This document shows positions 8,005 to 12,422 of a DNA stretch of 12,422 nucleotides, piece after piece. Origin of the DNA: Treponema sp. (GTDB lineage Bacteria > Spirochaetota > Spirochaetia > Treponematales > Breznakiellaceae). The notes beneath the pieces were generated by a model. That model was not told the origin of the DNA. It worked only from the letters and a program-made list of their open reading frames with translations, and did no database searches. A program made the translations under genes and the position numbers. Every line of letters begins with the position of its first letter. Positions within the stretch are counted from its first letter, which is position 1. The stretch covers positions 1 to 12,422 of the forward strand of contig JAISOQ010000072.1 of assembly GCA_031275515.1 (NCBI GenBank), given 5' to 3'.

Positions 8005-8052
8005 ACAAAGAACTCCTAACAAACCTGCTTTGACGAAGAACCTGCACAGGCC

Positions 8053-9156
8053 CTAAAAAAGCGACGGAACCGCTTTCAGCCCCGCGGTTTCGGGGTACCC
8101 CGCCAGGATGTTCATGTTCTGAACCGCCTGACCTGCGGCGCCTTTGATCATGTTGTCTATGGCGGTAATCACGATAAGGGTGGTTCCCGAAACGTCCAGA
8201 TGAACGGAGATGTCGCAGAAGTTGGAATGCCGCACCCGGCCTGTGGCGGCGACAGTCCCCGAGGGGAGTACCCGGACGAATGGCTCGTCCTTGTAAAAAG
8301 CGGCGTAACGCTCACGGATCTCCCGGATTTTTCCCTCTATATCCGAAGAGGGAGGCCGGGGCGCGCCTGAGTCTGCCGCAAGGCGATGGGCCTTGTTCAA
8401 GGGAATGTAGATGGTACTGAGGATTCCCCGGTTCATGGGGGCCAGATGGGGCGTAAAGATGAGGGGAACGGGCTTTCCTGCCATCACGCCCAGGATCCGG
8501 CTGATCTCCGGGGTATGCCGGTGGGCCCCTACCTTGTAGGGAGACAGGGAATCGAAACATTCCGGGAAGTGGTAGGCCCTGCCGGGTTCCCGCCCTCCTC
8601 CGGTGACGCCGGAAGCGGCGTCCACGATGACCGGCCCGTCTCCGGCCATTCCCTTAGCCAGAGCGGGGTATATGCCCAGGGAAGCGCCGGTAGGATAACA
8701 GCCGGGATTCCCGATGATGGCCGGCCCTTTGGCGGCCAGGGCTTTAATCGCCCCCCGGTTCAGTTCCGGCAGCCCGTAGACTGAATGCCGCCGCAGTTCC
8801 GGGTGGACATAGGGCTTGCCGTACCAGGCGCTAAAAGTCGCCTCATCATCATCAAAACGAAAATCCGCGGACAAGTCGATAAAGGGGATGCCTTTCTCCA
8901 TACACGCCTTGGCGTAGGGTTCCCCGACCCCGTGAGGCAGGGCTGCAAAAACCGCTCCCGAAGCGGCGATAACATTTTCGGGCTTTTCCAGCGAACCGGT
9001 GATCTTCCCCTGAAAATTCAAGTAAATATTCTCGATCCGCTCCCCTTCGTAACTCACGGAACCCAGGACCAGCCCTTCGACTTCCGGATGCCCGGCCAAA
9101 ATTCTGACAACTTCCGCCCCGGCATAACCGGTAGCGCCTATCACCCCTGCAATCAT
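8053..9156 (-). CDS. argC: N-acetyl-gamma-glutamyl-phosphate reductase
   Basis: Reduces N-acetylglutamyl phosphate to the semialdehyde with NADPH, the third step of the pathway. It has 367 residues, slightly long for a type 1 enzyme (about 345). The dinucleotide-binding motif GATGYAG is at 7-13 and the catalytic cysteine at 153 in GNPGCYPT. The GVTGGGREP loop and the HRHTPEI segment also fit the family. GAGGAGG lies seven bases before the ATG at 9156, the strongest RBS in the cluster. It is the first gene of the leftward arginine operon and follows a leader of roughly 175 bases. Confidence 0.97.
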   Translation of the reverse strand: MIAGVIGATGYAGAEVVRILAGHPEVEGLVLGSVSYEGERIENIYLNFQGKITGSLEKPENVIAASGAVFAALPHGVGEPYAKACMEKGIPFIDLSADFRFDDDEATFSAWYGKPYVHPELRRHSVYGLPELNRGAIKALAAKGPAIIGNPGCYPTGASLGIYPALAKGMAGDGPVIVDAASGVTGGGREPGRAYHFPECFDSLSPYKVGAHRHTPEISRILGVMAGKPVPLIFTPHLAPMNRGILSTIYIPLNKAHRLAADSGAPRPPSSDIEGKIREIRERYAAFYKDEPFVRVLPSGTVAATGRVRHSNFCDISVHLDVSGTTLIVITAIDNMIKGAAGQAVQNMNILAGYPETAGLKAVPSLF

Positions 9157-9189
9157 TGTATAACCTCCTCATCAGGCGGAAAATATCCC

Positions 9190-9224
9190 GGCCTTTCTAT
9201 ATATTACCGGAATATCAGAAAGCC
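9190..9224 (-). promoter_or_regulatory. Leader hairpin upstream of argC
   Basis: In the argC leader GGCTTTCT pairs with AGAAAGGCC (one bulge), followed inward by ATATT with AATAT around a CCGGT loop. The stop of the possible leader ORF falls at the edge of the loop. No T run follows, so it is more likely a translational or stability element than a simple attenuator. A second small stem (AGGCGG 9174-9179 with CCTCCT 9164-9169, one mismatch) could cover the argC SD. Confidence 0.4.
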
Positions 9225-9272
9225 TCCAGCCTGTTTCTTACATAATAGACGAAATTTTAGGAAAGTAACCAT
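9204..9272 (-). CDS. Possible leader ORF of the arg operon
   Basis: A 22-codon reading frame in the argC leader: ATG at 9272, stop TAA at 9204-9206. It encodes a basic, hydrophobic peptide starting MVTFLKFRLL and ending FLIFR. The last sense codon is arginine (CGG), and the stop sits in the loop edge of the leader hairpin. No clear Shine-Dalgarno precedes it, and an open frame of this size can occur by chance. If translated it could sense arginine supply through ribosome position, as in leader-peptide attenuation. Confidence 0.2.
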   Translation of the reverse strand: MVTFLKFRLLCKKQAGGFLIFR

Positions 9273-9337
9273 ATTTAGCTTTAACGGAAACGGCGAAAGC
9301 GGGAAAAAATATTTTTCGCATATAAAGTCATATACAA

Positions 9338-9366
9338 AGTATTGAATAAATATTTAAAAATGTCAA
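9338..9366 (-). promoter_or_regulatory. Promoter of the argCJBD(GH) operon
   Basis: On the - strand TTGACA (9366-9361) is a perfect -35, followed by exactly 17 bases and AATACT (9343-9338), four of six matches to TATAAT. Transcription would start near 9331, giving a leader of about 175 bases before argC. The spacer is AT-rich and contains the ARG-box-like palindrome. Confidence 0.6.
9343..9356. promoter_or_regulatory. ARG-box-like operator in the arg promoter spacer
   Basis: TGAATAAATATTTA matches the ArgR/AhrC ARG-box pattern TGAATWWWWATTCA at 13 of 14 positions and is placed between the -35 and -10 of the arg promoter, where a bound repressor would block RNA polymerase. ArgR represses arginine synthesis when arginine is plentiful in many bacteria. 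No argR gene is in the window. AT-rich DNA makes chance matches easier, but the position is exact. Confidence 0.45.
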
Positions 9367-9372
9367 GTTATC

Positions 9373-9387
9373 TGCATATTTATTGCA
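9373..9387. promoter_or_regulatory. Second palindrome upstream of the arg promoter
   Basis: TGCATATTTATTGCA (9373-9387) is a near-perfect palindrome with TGCA ends around an AT core, a shape similar to an ARG box but with different half-sites. Its centre is about 30 bases, three helical turns, from the centre of the ARG-box-like site, and it overlaps the -35 of the divergent promoter. It could be an auxiliary operator acting on both directions. Confidence 0.35.
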
Positions 9388-9411
9388 AAAAATAAAATAT
9401 AGTGATACACT
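9383..9411 (+). promoter_or_regulatory. Putative divergent promoter for the 9479 gene
   Basis: TTGCAA (9383-9388), a 17-base spacer, then TACACT (9406-9411); both boxes match consensus at four of six positions. It would give a leader of about 60 bases holding the 9445-9462 hairpin. Confidence 0.35.
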
Positions 9412-9444
9412 AGCTGAGAAAGTGCTGTTTCAGCGTATTTTAAA

Positions 9445-9462
9445 ACGATGATTAAACATCGT
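9445..9462 (+). promoter_or_regulatory. Small hairpin just before the RBS of the 9479 gene
   Basis: ACGATG (9445-9450) and CATCGT (9457-9462) form a 6-bp stem with an ATTAAA loop, ending four to five bases before the weak AAGG/CAGG Shine-Dalgarno. It could stabilise the message or mark a protein-binding site. Confidence 0.35.
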
Positions 9463-9478
9463 AAAAGGCAGGTAACGT

Positions 9479-9886
9479 ATGTTTGAGACTTTGGAGGTGC
9501 CGGCAGTAAGGATTTCTGAATTACCAGAAGCTTTGATACAAGCCGATGAATCGGGTTCAGGAGAGGAATTTCACAGCGGAAAAATATACTGCGCCAACTG
9601 TATTCATTGTAAATTGATTCCCGCCAGGCCGGAAGGGGACGATCGGTATTTCCTGAGGATACGGTGCGCCGCCGGCAAGTGGCGGAAGAAGCTGGGAGAG
9701 GAAAAATTATACAAGTATTGTACGGTTACCCGGCGTTACCTTGATGAATGTGATTCTTATGAGGAAATGGGGGACACCAAGGAGTTCCTGAGGGAACTGA
9801 AAAAGACGATTCCCAACAAGGATGAACAGTACGTACTGTTCCGGGAAGACGCCCCCGGCAGCGCGCCGCCCGGGACGCTGCCCTGA
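9479..9886 (+). CDS. Small six-cysteine protein of unknown function
   Basis: A 135-residue cytoplasmic protein that I do not recognise. Six cysteines fall at residues 38, 41, 44, 63, 81 and 91; the first three form C-x2-C-x2-C (CANCIHC), and a histidine lies at 43. Together they suggest a zinc or iron-sulfur site rather than disulfides. The middle is basic (KWRKKLGEEKLYKYC) and the C-terminal tail is rich in Gly, Ala and Pro, probably disordered. There is no signal peptide. The ATG at 9479 has a weak AGG-type SD six to eight bases upstream. It is divergent from argC, sharing its control region, and is closed by a strong terminator, so it is a single-gene unit. A link to arginine control is only suggested by position. 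Confidence 0.75.
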   Translation: MFETLEVPAVRISELPEALIQADESGSGEEFHSGKIYCANCIHCKLIPARPEGDDRYFLRIRCAAGKWRKKLGEEKLYKYCTVTRRYLDECDSYEEMGDTKEFLRELKKTIPNKDEQYVLFREDAPGSAPPGTLP

Positions 9887-9936
9887 AAAGGCCCGTCAGC
9901 CGGGGTTTTGGTATCCTGGTGTAAAAATCTATAAAA

Positions 9937-9970
9937 CCCCCGGCCTTTTTCGGGGCCGGGGGCGTTTTTT
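9937..9970 (+). terminator. Strong rho-independent terminator
   Basis: CCCCCGGCC (9937-9945) and GGCCGGGGG (9954-9962) form a perfect 9-bp GC stem with an 8-base loop, followed by CG and six T. It lies about 50 bases after the six-cysteine protein gene and ends its transcript. Confidence 0.92.
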
Positions 9971-9991
9971 ACGAGACATCCAAAAACGAGA

Positions 9992-10034
9992 CTGCCCGGC
10001 TGAGGCAGGGTTTAAAAGCCCGGTCCGTCCCGGG
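9992..10034 (+). other. Two small GC hairpins before the lipoprotein gene
   Basis: CTGCC (9992-9996) pairs with GGCAG (10004-10008), and CCCGG (10019-10023) with CCGGG (10030-10034); the second is followed by TATTTT. They lie between the strong terminator and the next gene. Both are short, so a role is uncertain. Confidence 0.3.
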
Positions 10035-10047
10035 TATTTTCGGGGTC

Positions 10048-10074
10048 TTGTTTTAACTCTCCCGGTAGTATAGA
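10048..10074 (+). promoter_or_regulatory. Putative promoter placed for a leaderless lipoprotein mRNA
   Basis: TTGTTT (10048-10053) and TATAGA (10069-10074) with a short 15-base spacer. The -10-like box ends eight bases before the ATG at 10083, and no Shine-Dalgarno lies between, so transcription would begin close to the start codon. Weak match. Confidence 0.25.
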
Positions 10075-10082
10075 TTTAATTC

Positions 10083-10469
10083 ATGCGTTTGACATACTTA
10101 CCTCTTATAGTGGTCTTGGGGATGTTGTTGTCGGCCTGTCATTCCGGTCCGGTGGCTGTTAAGGCCGATACCAGTCCGGCGGAGATAGTTCAGCGAGCCC
10201 AGGAGGCTTCGGACAAGAACCGTTACAACCAGGCCCTGGAATACTACGAAATAATCCTGGAAAGATTCCCCGACGATATAGATATGGTCTGTACGGCGGA
10301 ATACGAAATCGCCTTTATCCACTACAAACAACGGAAATACGATTTGGCCCGGGAGGAATTCAACGCCCTTCTTGAACGGTATGACTCCCCGGACGAAGTG
10401 CTGCTTCCCCCTCAGTACAAGCGCCTTGCGGCCATAGTCCTGGAGCGGATGGCCGAAAAGGACAAGTAA
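10083..10469 (+). CDS. Small TPR-type lipoprotein
   Basis: A 128-residue probable lipoprotein. The first 19 residues form a signal peptide (basic start, hydrophobic core) ending in the lipobox LSAC, with Cys19 as the lipidated residue. The rest is helical with about two TPR-like units: NRYNQALEYYEIILERFPDD (about 46-65) and RKYDLAREEFNALLERYDS (about 84-102). The fold is like a cut-down BamD or YbgF, suggesting a periplasmic adaptor that binds other envelope proteins. No neighbouring envelope gene helps assign a partner. The ATG at 10083 is needed for a full signal peptide, although no SD is seen. Its stop codon lies inside a 14-bp palindrome. Specific function unknown. Confidence 0.85.
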   Translation: MRLTYLPLIVVLGMLLSACHSGPVAVKADTSPAEIVQRAQEASDKNRYNQALEYYEIILERFPDDIDMVCTAEYEIAFIHYKQRKYDLAREEFNALLERYDSPDEVLLPPQYKRLAAIVLERMAEKDK

Positions 10470-10509
10470 TCCAGCTTACTTGTAAGCTGGATTACAAGCG
10501 GCTTACAAG
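10466..10509 (+). repeat. Perfect 14-bp palindrome with an overlapping alternative stem
   Basis: GTAATCCAGCTTAC (10466-10479) and GTAAGCTGGATTAC (10482-10495) are perfect complements with a two-base centre; the first arm contains the lipoprotein stop codon. CTTGTAAGC (10479-10487) can instead pair with GCTTACAAG (10501-10509), so the two stems exclude each other. GCTTAC or its complement occurs four times in 10474-10518. No T run follows the first stem. Confidence 0.6.
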
Positions 10510-10519
10510 ATTGCTTACA

Positions 10520-10591
10520 TAACGTGAGTGCGGCAAAGAGAAAAAAGTCCGCGAATTAACGCTGATTTATCCTTATAATCCGCGGACTTTT
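10520..10591. repeat. Dispersed intergenic repeat, copy A
   Basis: Begins with TAACGTGAGTGCG and ends in an imperfect inverted repeat: arms 10543-10558 and 10576-10591 (16 bases, one mismatch; A-rich outside on the left, T-rich on the right) with a 17-base loop. The left arm and loop, GTCCGCGAATTAACGC then TGATT, match copy B at 12169 with few changes. The A-stem-T layout could also stop transcription in both directions. Confidence 0.65.
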
Positions 10592-10637
10592 CTAAAGGAT
10601 TCAAAAACAAATGGCCCTGCGCCCGCCGCGCCGCCTG

Positions 10638-10667
10638 TTGACATATTTCCGTTTGTCCGCCTAAATA
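10638..10667 (+). promoter_or_regulatory. Putative promoter of the amiS/ureI-pncA pair
   Basis: A perfect -35 TTGACA (10638-10643) is followed by an 18-base spacer and TAAATA (10662-10667); a better -10 match AATAAT starts two bases later but with a 20-base spacer. This leaves a leader of about 75 bases before the ATG at 10751. Confidence 0.45.
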
Positions 10668-10750
10668 ATAGGCATCCTTCCTTCCATTCATTCTTTAACA
10701 CCAACTGAACGGGTGGTCGAAGTAAGGCAAATAGAACTTAGGAGGTTCGT

Positions 10751-11260
10751 ATGGGTTTCTTAGGTCTTTGCCTTCTTTTCGTGGGCATAGCTCTAATCAT
10801 GAACGGCGTTGCGGCAATCTCAAAATGGGACGCAAAAACCACGGCTTTTATCAATCTTGTAACAGGCTCGATACTTGTGATTGGTAATTTTATCGGATTA
10901 GTCAGGGCGGATTCGGCTGTTTTGCTGGATTACAACAATGCGGCGGGCGGCTTTCTGTTCGGTGTAACCTACCTGTTTATCGCGGCAAACTATCTGCTAA
11001 AGCTGGATGTACGCGCTTTCGGCTGGTACAGTGTCTGCGTAACCGTGTTCGCGGTGATCGGCGCGGCGGTCTGTATACAAGGCGGGGCGGTTCCGCTCGG
11101 CCTCCTCTGGGCGGCCTGGGCGGTTTTGTGGTTCGAAGGCTTTTTGCAGCTCAGTCTGAATATAAAACCCCTGGGCAAATTTTTCCCGTGTTTGAGTATA
11201 CTGGAAGGAATATTCGCGACGGGCGGCCCCGGCGTGTTTATGCTGTTCGGCTGGTGGTAA
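10751..11260 (+). CDS. AmiS/UreI-family small-amide or urea channel
   Basis: A 169-residue inner-membrane protein of the AmiS/UreI family, whose members pass urea or short amides (UreI of Helicobacter, AmiS of amidase operons). Six hydrophobic segments fill the chain, at about 1-22, 31-51, 65-83, 90-110, 114-133 and 143-169. The family traits seen are an N-terminal LLFVGIALIMNG, the YLFIAANYLL-x6-GWYS region, and the LLWAAWAVLWFEGF segment. It is short, lacking the acid-sensing periplasmic loop of Helicobacter UreI, so it is probably not proton-gated. AGGAGG sits six bases before the ATG. It is nine bases ahead of pncA and clearly in one operon with it; no urease or aliphatic amidase gene is nearby, so nicotinamide is a plausible cargo (inference). 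Confidence 0.85.
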   Translation: MGFLGLCLLFVGIALIMNGVAAISKWDAKTTAFINLVTGSILVIGNFIGLVRADSAVLLDYNNAAGGFLFGVTYLFIAANYLLKLDVRAFGWYSVCVTVFAVIGAAVCIQGGAVPLGLLWAAWAVLWFEGFLQLSLNIKPLGKFFPCLSILEGIFATGGPGVFMLFGWW

Positions 11261-11269
11261 GGAGGAGGT

Positions 11270-11884
11270 ATGAACATAAACTTTGAAAAACCGGACCTGA
11301 TGACATCAGCCCTGATCGAGATCGACGTGCAGAACGATTTTTGTCCGGGCGGCGCGCTTGCCGTGGCGGAGGGCGGCAAGGTAATCGCCCCGCTGAACGA
11401 AATCGCCCGCCGCTTTGCCGCCGCCGGCGCTCCCGTGATAGCGACCCAAGACTGGCATCCGGCGGGGCATTGTTCCTTTGCGTCCACAGGCAAAAAAACG
11501 GCGGAAGGCGAGGTACTCTGGCCCGATCACTGCGTACAGGGTACGGCGGGCGCGGACTTTCACCGCGATCTGGACCTCGCTCCCGTTACGCTGATCGTCC
11601 GCAAGGGTTTCCGCCCTGCAATCGATTCCTACTCGGCCTTTTTTGAAAACGACAGGAAAACGGCGACCGGCCTTGCCGCATACCTTAACGGTCTTGGCGT
11701 AAAAACGGTTTATCTTGGCGGGCTTGCAACGGATTACTGCGTGTTTTTTTCCGCGATGGACGCGGTAAAACTCGGCTTTACCGTTTACCTGCTGCAGGAC
11801 GCGGTCCGCGGCGTAAACTATCCCGAAGGTTCGGTGGAAAAGGCCCTGGATACGATGAAAAGCGCCGGCGTAGTGATGGCGTAG
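11270..11884 (+). CDS. pncA: Nicotinamidase (pyrazinamidase)
   Basis: Hydrolyses nicotinamide to nicotinate and ammonia, the entry step of NAD salvage; isochorismatase-like hydrolase fold, cytoplasmic. It has 204 residues. The catalytic triad is present: Asp19 in IDVQNDFCPGG, Lys112 in VRKGF, and Cys157 in ATDYCV. Metal ligands are Asp61 and His63 in DWHP, with His67 and His87 (PDHCV) in the usual places. GGAGG at 11261-11265 lies four bases before the ATG at 11270. It directly follows the AmiS/UreI channel gene. Arginine codons are almost all CGC (six of seven), unlike the CGG-rich arg genes. A related isochorismatase-like amidase is the only real alternative, and the motif order favours nicotinamidase. 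Confidence 0.93.
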   Translation: MNINFEKPDLMTSALIEIDVQNDFCPGGALAVAEGGKVIAPLNEIARRFAAAGAPVIATQDWHPAGHCSFASTGKKTAEGEVLWPDHCVQGTAGADFHRDLDLAPVTLIVRKGFRPAIDSYSAFFENDRKTATGLAAYLNGLGVKTVYLGGLATDYCVFFSAMDAVKLGFTVYLLQDAVRGVNYPEGSVEKALDTMKSAGVVMA

Positions 11885-12142
11885 GCAAGAATTGGGAATT
11901 GGGTGACTGACGCCTCCGTGTGACAAAAGCAGGGGGGCCGGTCACCATATGCGTTAACTTTATAATATTTATGGCATTTGCTTCGGAAAATGAGACGGCG
12001 CCGCCAAAATTATGCCTGGCGGTTGCCGGATCTTGGAATTCAAGGGAATTGAAGCAGCCGGGGGTAGACCTCAGTGAGAAAAGGACTTAACGGCCCCCTT
12101 TTGGCTTATTGGGGGACGGAGGTAAAGAATTCTGGTGTTTTT
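11885..12142. other. Intergenic region downstream of pncA without a recognised gene
   Basis: No convincing reading frame is seen on either strand. Stems present are GGTGAC (11902-11907) with GTCACC (11941-11946), CCGCCA (12001-12006) with TGGCGG (12017-12022), and CCCCC (12094-12098) with GGGGG (12111-12115). None has a clear T run, so the pncA terminator is not certain. A promoter-like AT stretch (around 11953-11973) leads to no gene. Confidence 0.4.
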
Positions 12143-12220
12143 TAACGTGAGTTCGATGAAATCTAAAGGTCCACGGATTAACGCGGATTATTGAACGTCC
12201 GTCGTTTAAATCCGTGGACC
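12143..12220. repeat. Dispersed intergenic repeat, copy B
   Basis: Starts TAACGTGAGTTCG, as in copy A, and 26 bases on has GGTCCACGGATT (12168-12179), a perfect complement of AATCCGTGGACC (12209-12220). Between the arms lies AACGCGGATTATT, again shared with copy A, plus about ten extra bases. Compensating changes in the arms (CGCG versus CACG on one side, CGCGG versus CGTGG on the other) suggest that the fold, not just the sequence, is kept. Confidence 0.65.
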
Positions 12221-12236
12221 TGTTCTCCGTAAACCG

Positions 12237-12258
12237 GGCCGCGGGGATGCCCCGGGCC
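12237..12258. repeat. GC-rich hairpin right of repeat copy B
   Basis: GGCC (12237-12240), a bulged G and CGGGG (12242-12246) pair with CCCCG (12250-12254) and GGCC (12255-12258) around an ATG loop. Very stable; no T run follows. Confidence 0.45.
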
Positions 12259-12268
12259 GTCTGCGCTT

Positions 12269-12301
12269 CCGGGGTCATGACGGAACCCCGGTTCATGACC
12301 C
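12269..12301. repeat. Two mutually exclusive inverted repeats near the right edge
   Basis: GGGTCATGA (12272-12280) and TCATGACCC (12293-12301) are perfect complements. CCGGGGT (12269-12275) and ACCCCGG (12285-12291) form a different stem that overlaps the first, so only one can form at a time. They lie about 40 bases beyond the possible 3' end of a leftward gene and could take part in its termination, though no T run is seen on the - strand. Confidence 0.45.
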
Positions 12302-12337
12302 AAAAGCTGCATCTCCCGGCTTAAAGGCTGTTCTTCC

Positions 12338-12422
12338 TCAGGTGTCCCAATTAGTCTCTAAATCATTGGTGCTGATGTTAACATTCTTTTCCAAATCGCC
12401 GTTGCGGTATTTGGGAGATATG
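12338..12422 (-). CDS. Possible C-terminal end of a leftward gene cut by the window edge
   Basis: An open frame of 27 codons enters from the right edge on the - strand and ends at TGA (12338-12340). It reads ISPKYRNGD and continues to end in NDLETNWDT, a hydrophilic tail. The open length alone could be chance, and the family is not recognised. Confidence 0.25.
   Translation of the reverse strand, partial: ISPKYRNGDLEKNVNISTNDLETNWDT

Noticed and set aside
10543..10591. Repeat copies as the start of a CRISPR array
   Set aside because: Only two copies, 1.6 kb apart, with internal dyad symmetry and no regular spacers or cas genes.
10520..12220. Two direct repeats around two genes as a composite transposon
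   Set aside because: No transposase, no target-site duplication and no terminal inverted repeats at the outer ends; the copies are also diverged. Kept only as a dispersed repeat.
12087..12296. 69-residue - strand frame downstream of pncA
   Set aside because: It lies across repeat copy B and the GC hairpins, has no ribosome-binding site and no recognisable family; probably chance.

Overview
The window reads as a free-living or gut-type spirochaete chromosome, most like a Treponema of the T. primitia / T. azotonutricium kind. This is inferred from moderate GC, a spirochaete-style lipobox (LSAC), a full arginine pathway in an organism that also carries a lone DRTGG-domain protein, and several proteins that look lineage-specific. 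No rRNA, tRNA, CRISPR array, insertion sequence or phage gene is visible.

Left part (1-1860, + strand): a stand-alone DRTGG-domain protein, 5-formyltetrahydrofolate cyclo-ligase, and a helical protein of unknown function. These are closed off by a structured convergent intergenic region containing three tandem 12-base units.

Centre (1892-9156, - strand): a compact arginine biosynthesis cluster transcribed leftward in the order argC-argJ-argB-argD-argG-argH. ArgJ recycles the acetyl group between acetylornithine and glutamate. ArgB, ArgC and ArgD convert acetylglutamate to acetylornithine, and ArgG plus ArgH convert citrulline to arginine. The ornithine carbamoyltransferase gene (argF) is not in the cluster, so the citrulline-forming step must be encoded elsewhere. 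The operon has a good promoter (TTGACA, 17 bases, AATACT) with an ARG-box-like palindrome inside its spacer. A roughly 175-base leader follows, with a possible 22-codon leader ORF and a hairpin. Between argD and argG lies a 120-base gap with two inverted repeats, one of which takes in the argG ribosome-binding site.

Right part (9479-12422, + strand): a small six-cysteine protein divergent from argC and ending in a strong terminator; a small TPR-type lipoprotein; then a two-gene operon of an AmiS/UreI-family channel and a nicotinamidase (pncA). That pairing suggests channel-assisted uptake of nicotinamide, or release of ammonia, coupled to NAD salvage. The intergenic DNA around these genes holds two diverged copies of an approximately 75-base repeat (10520-10591 and 12143-12220) and several strong hairpins. 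The right edge may cut the 3' end of a leftward gene.

Most of the window is conventional metabolism. The parts worth a second look are the arginine control region, the argG RBS hairpin, the channel-nicotinamidase pair, and the dispersed repeat.
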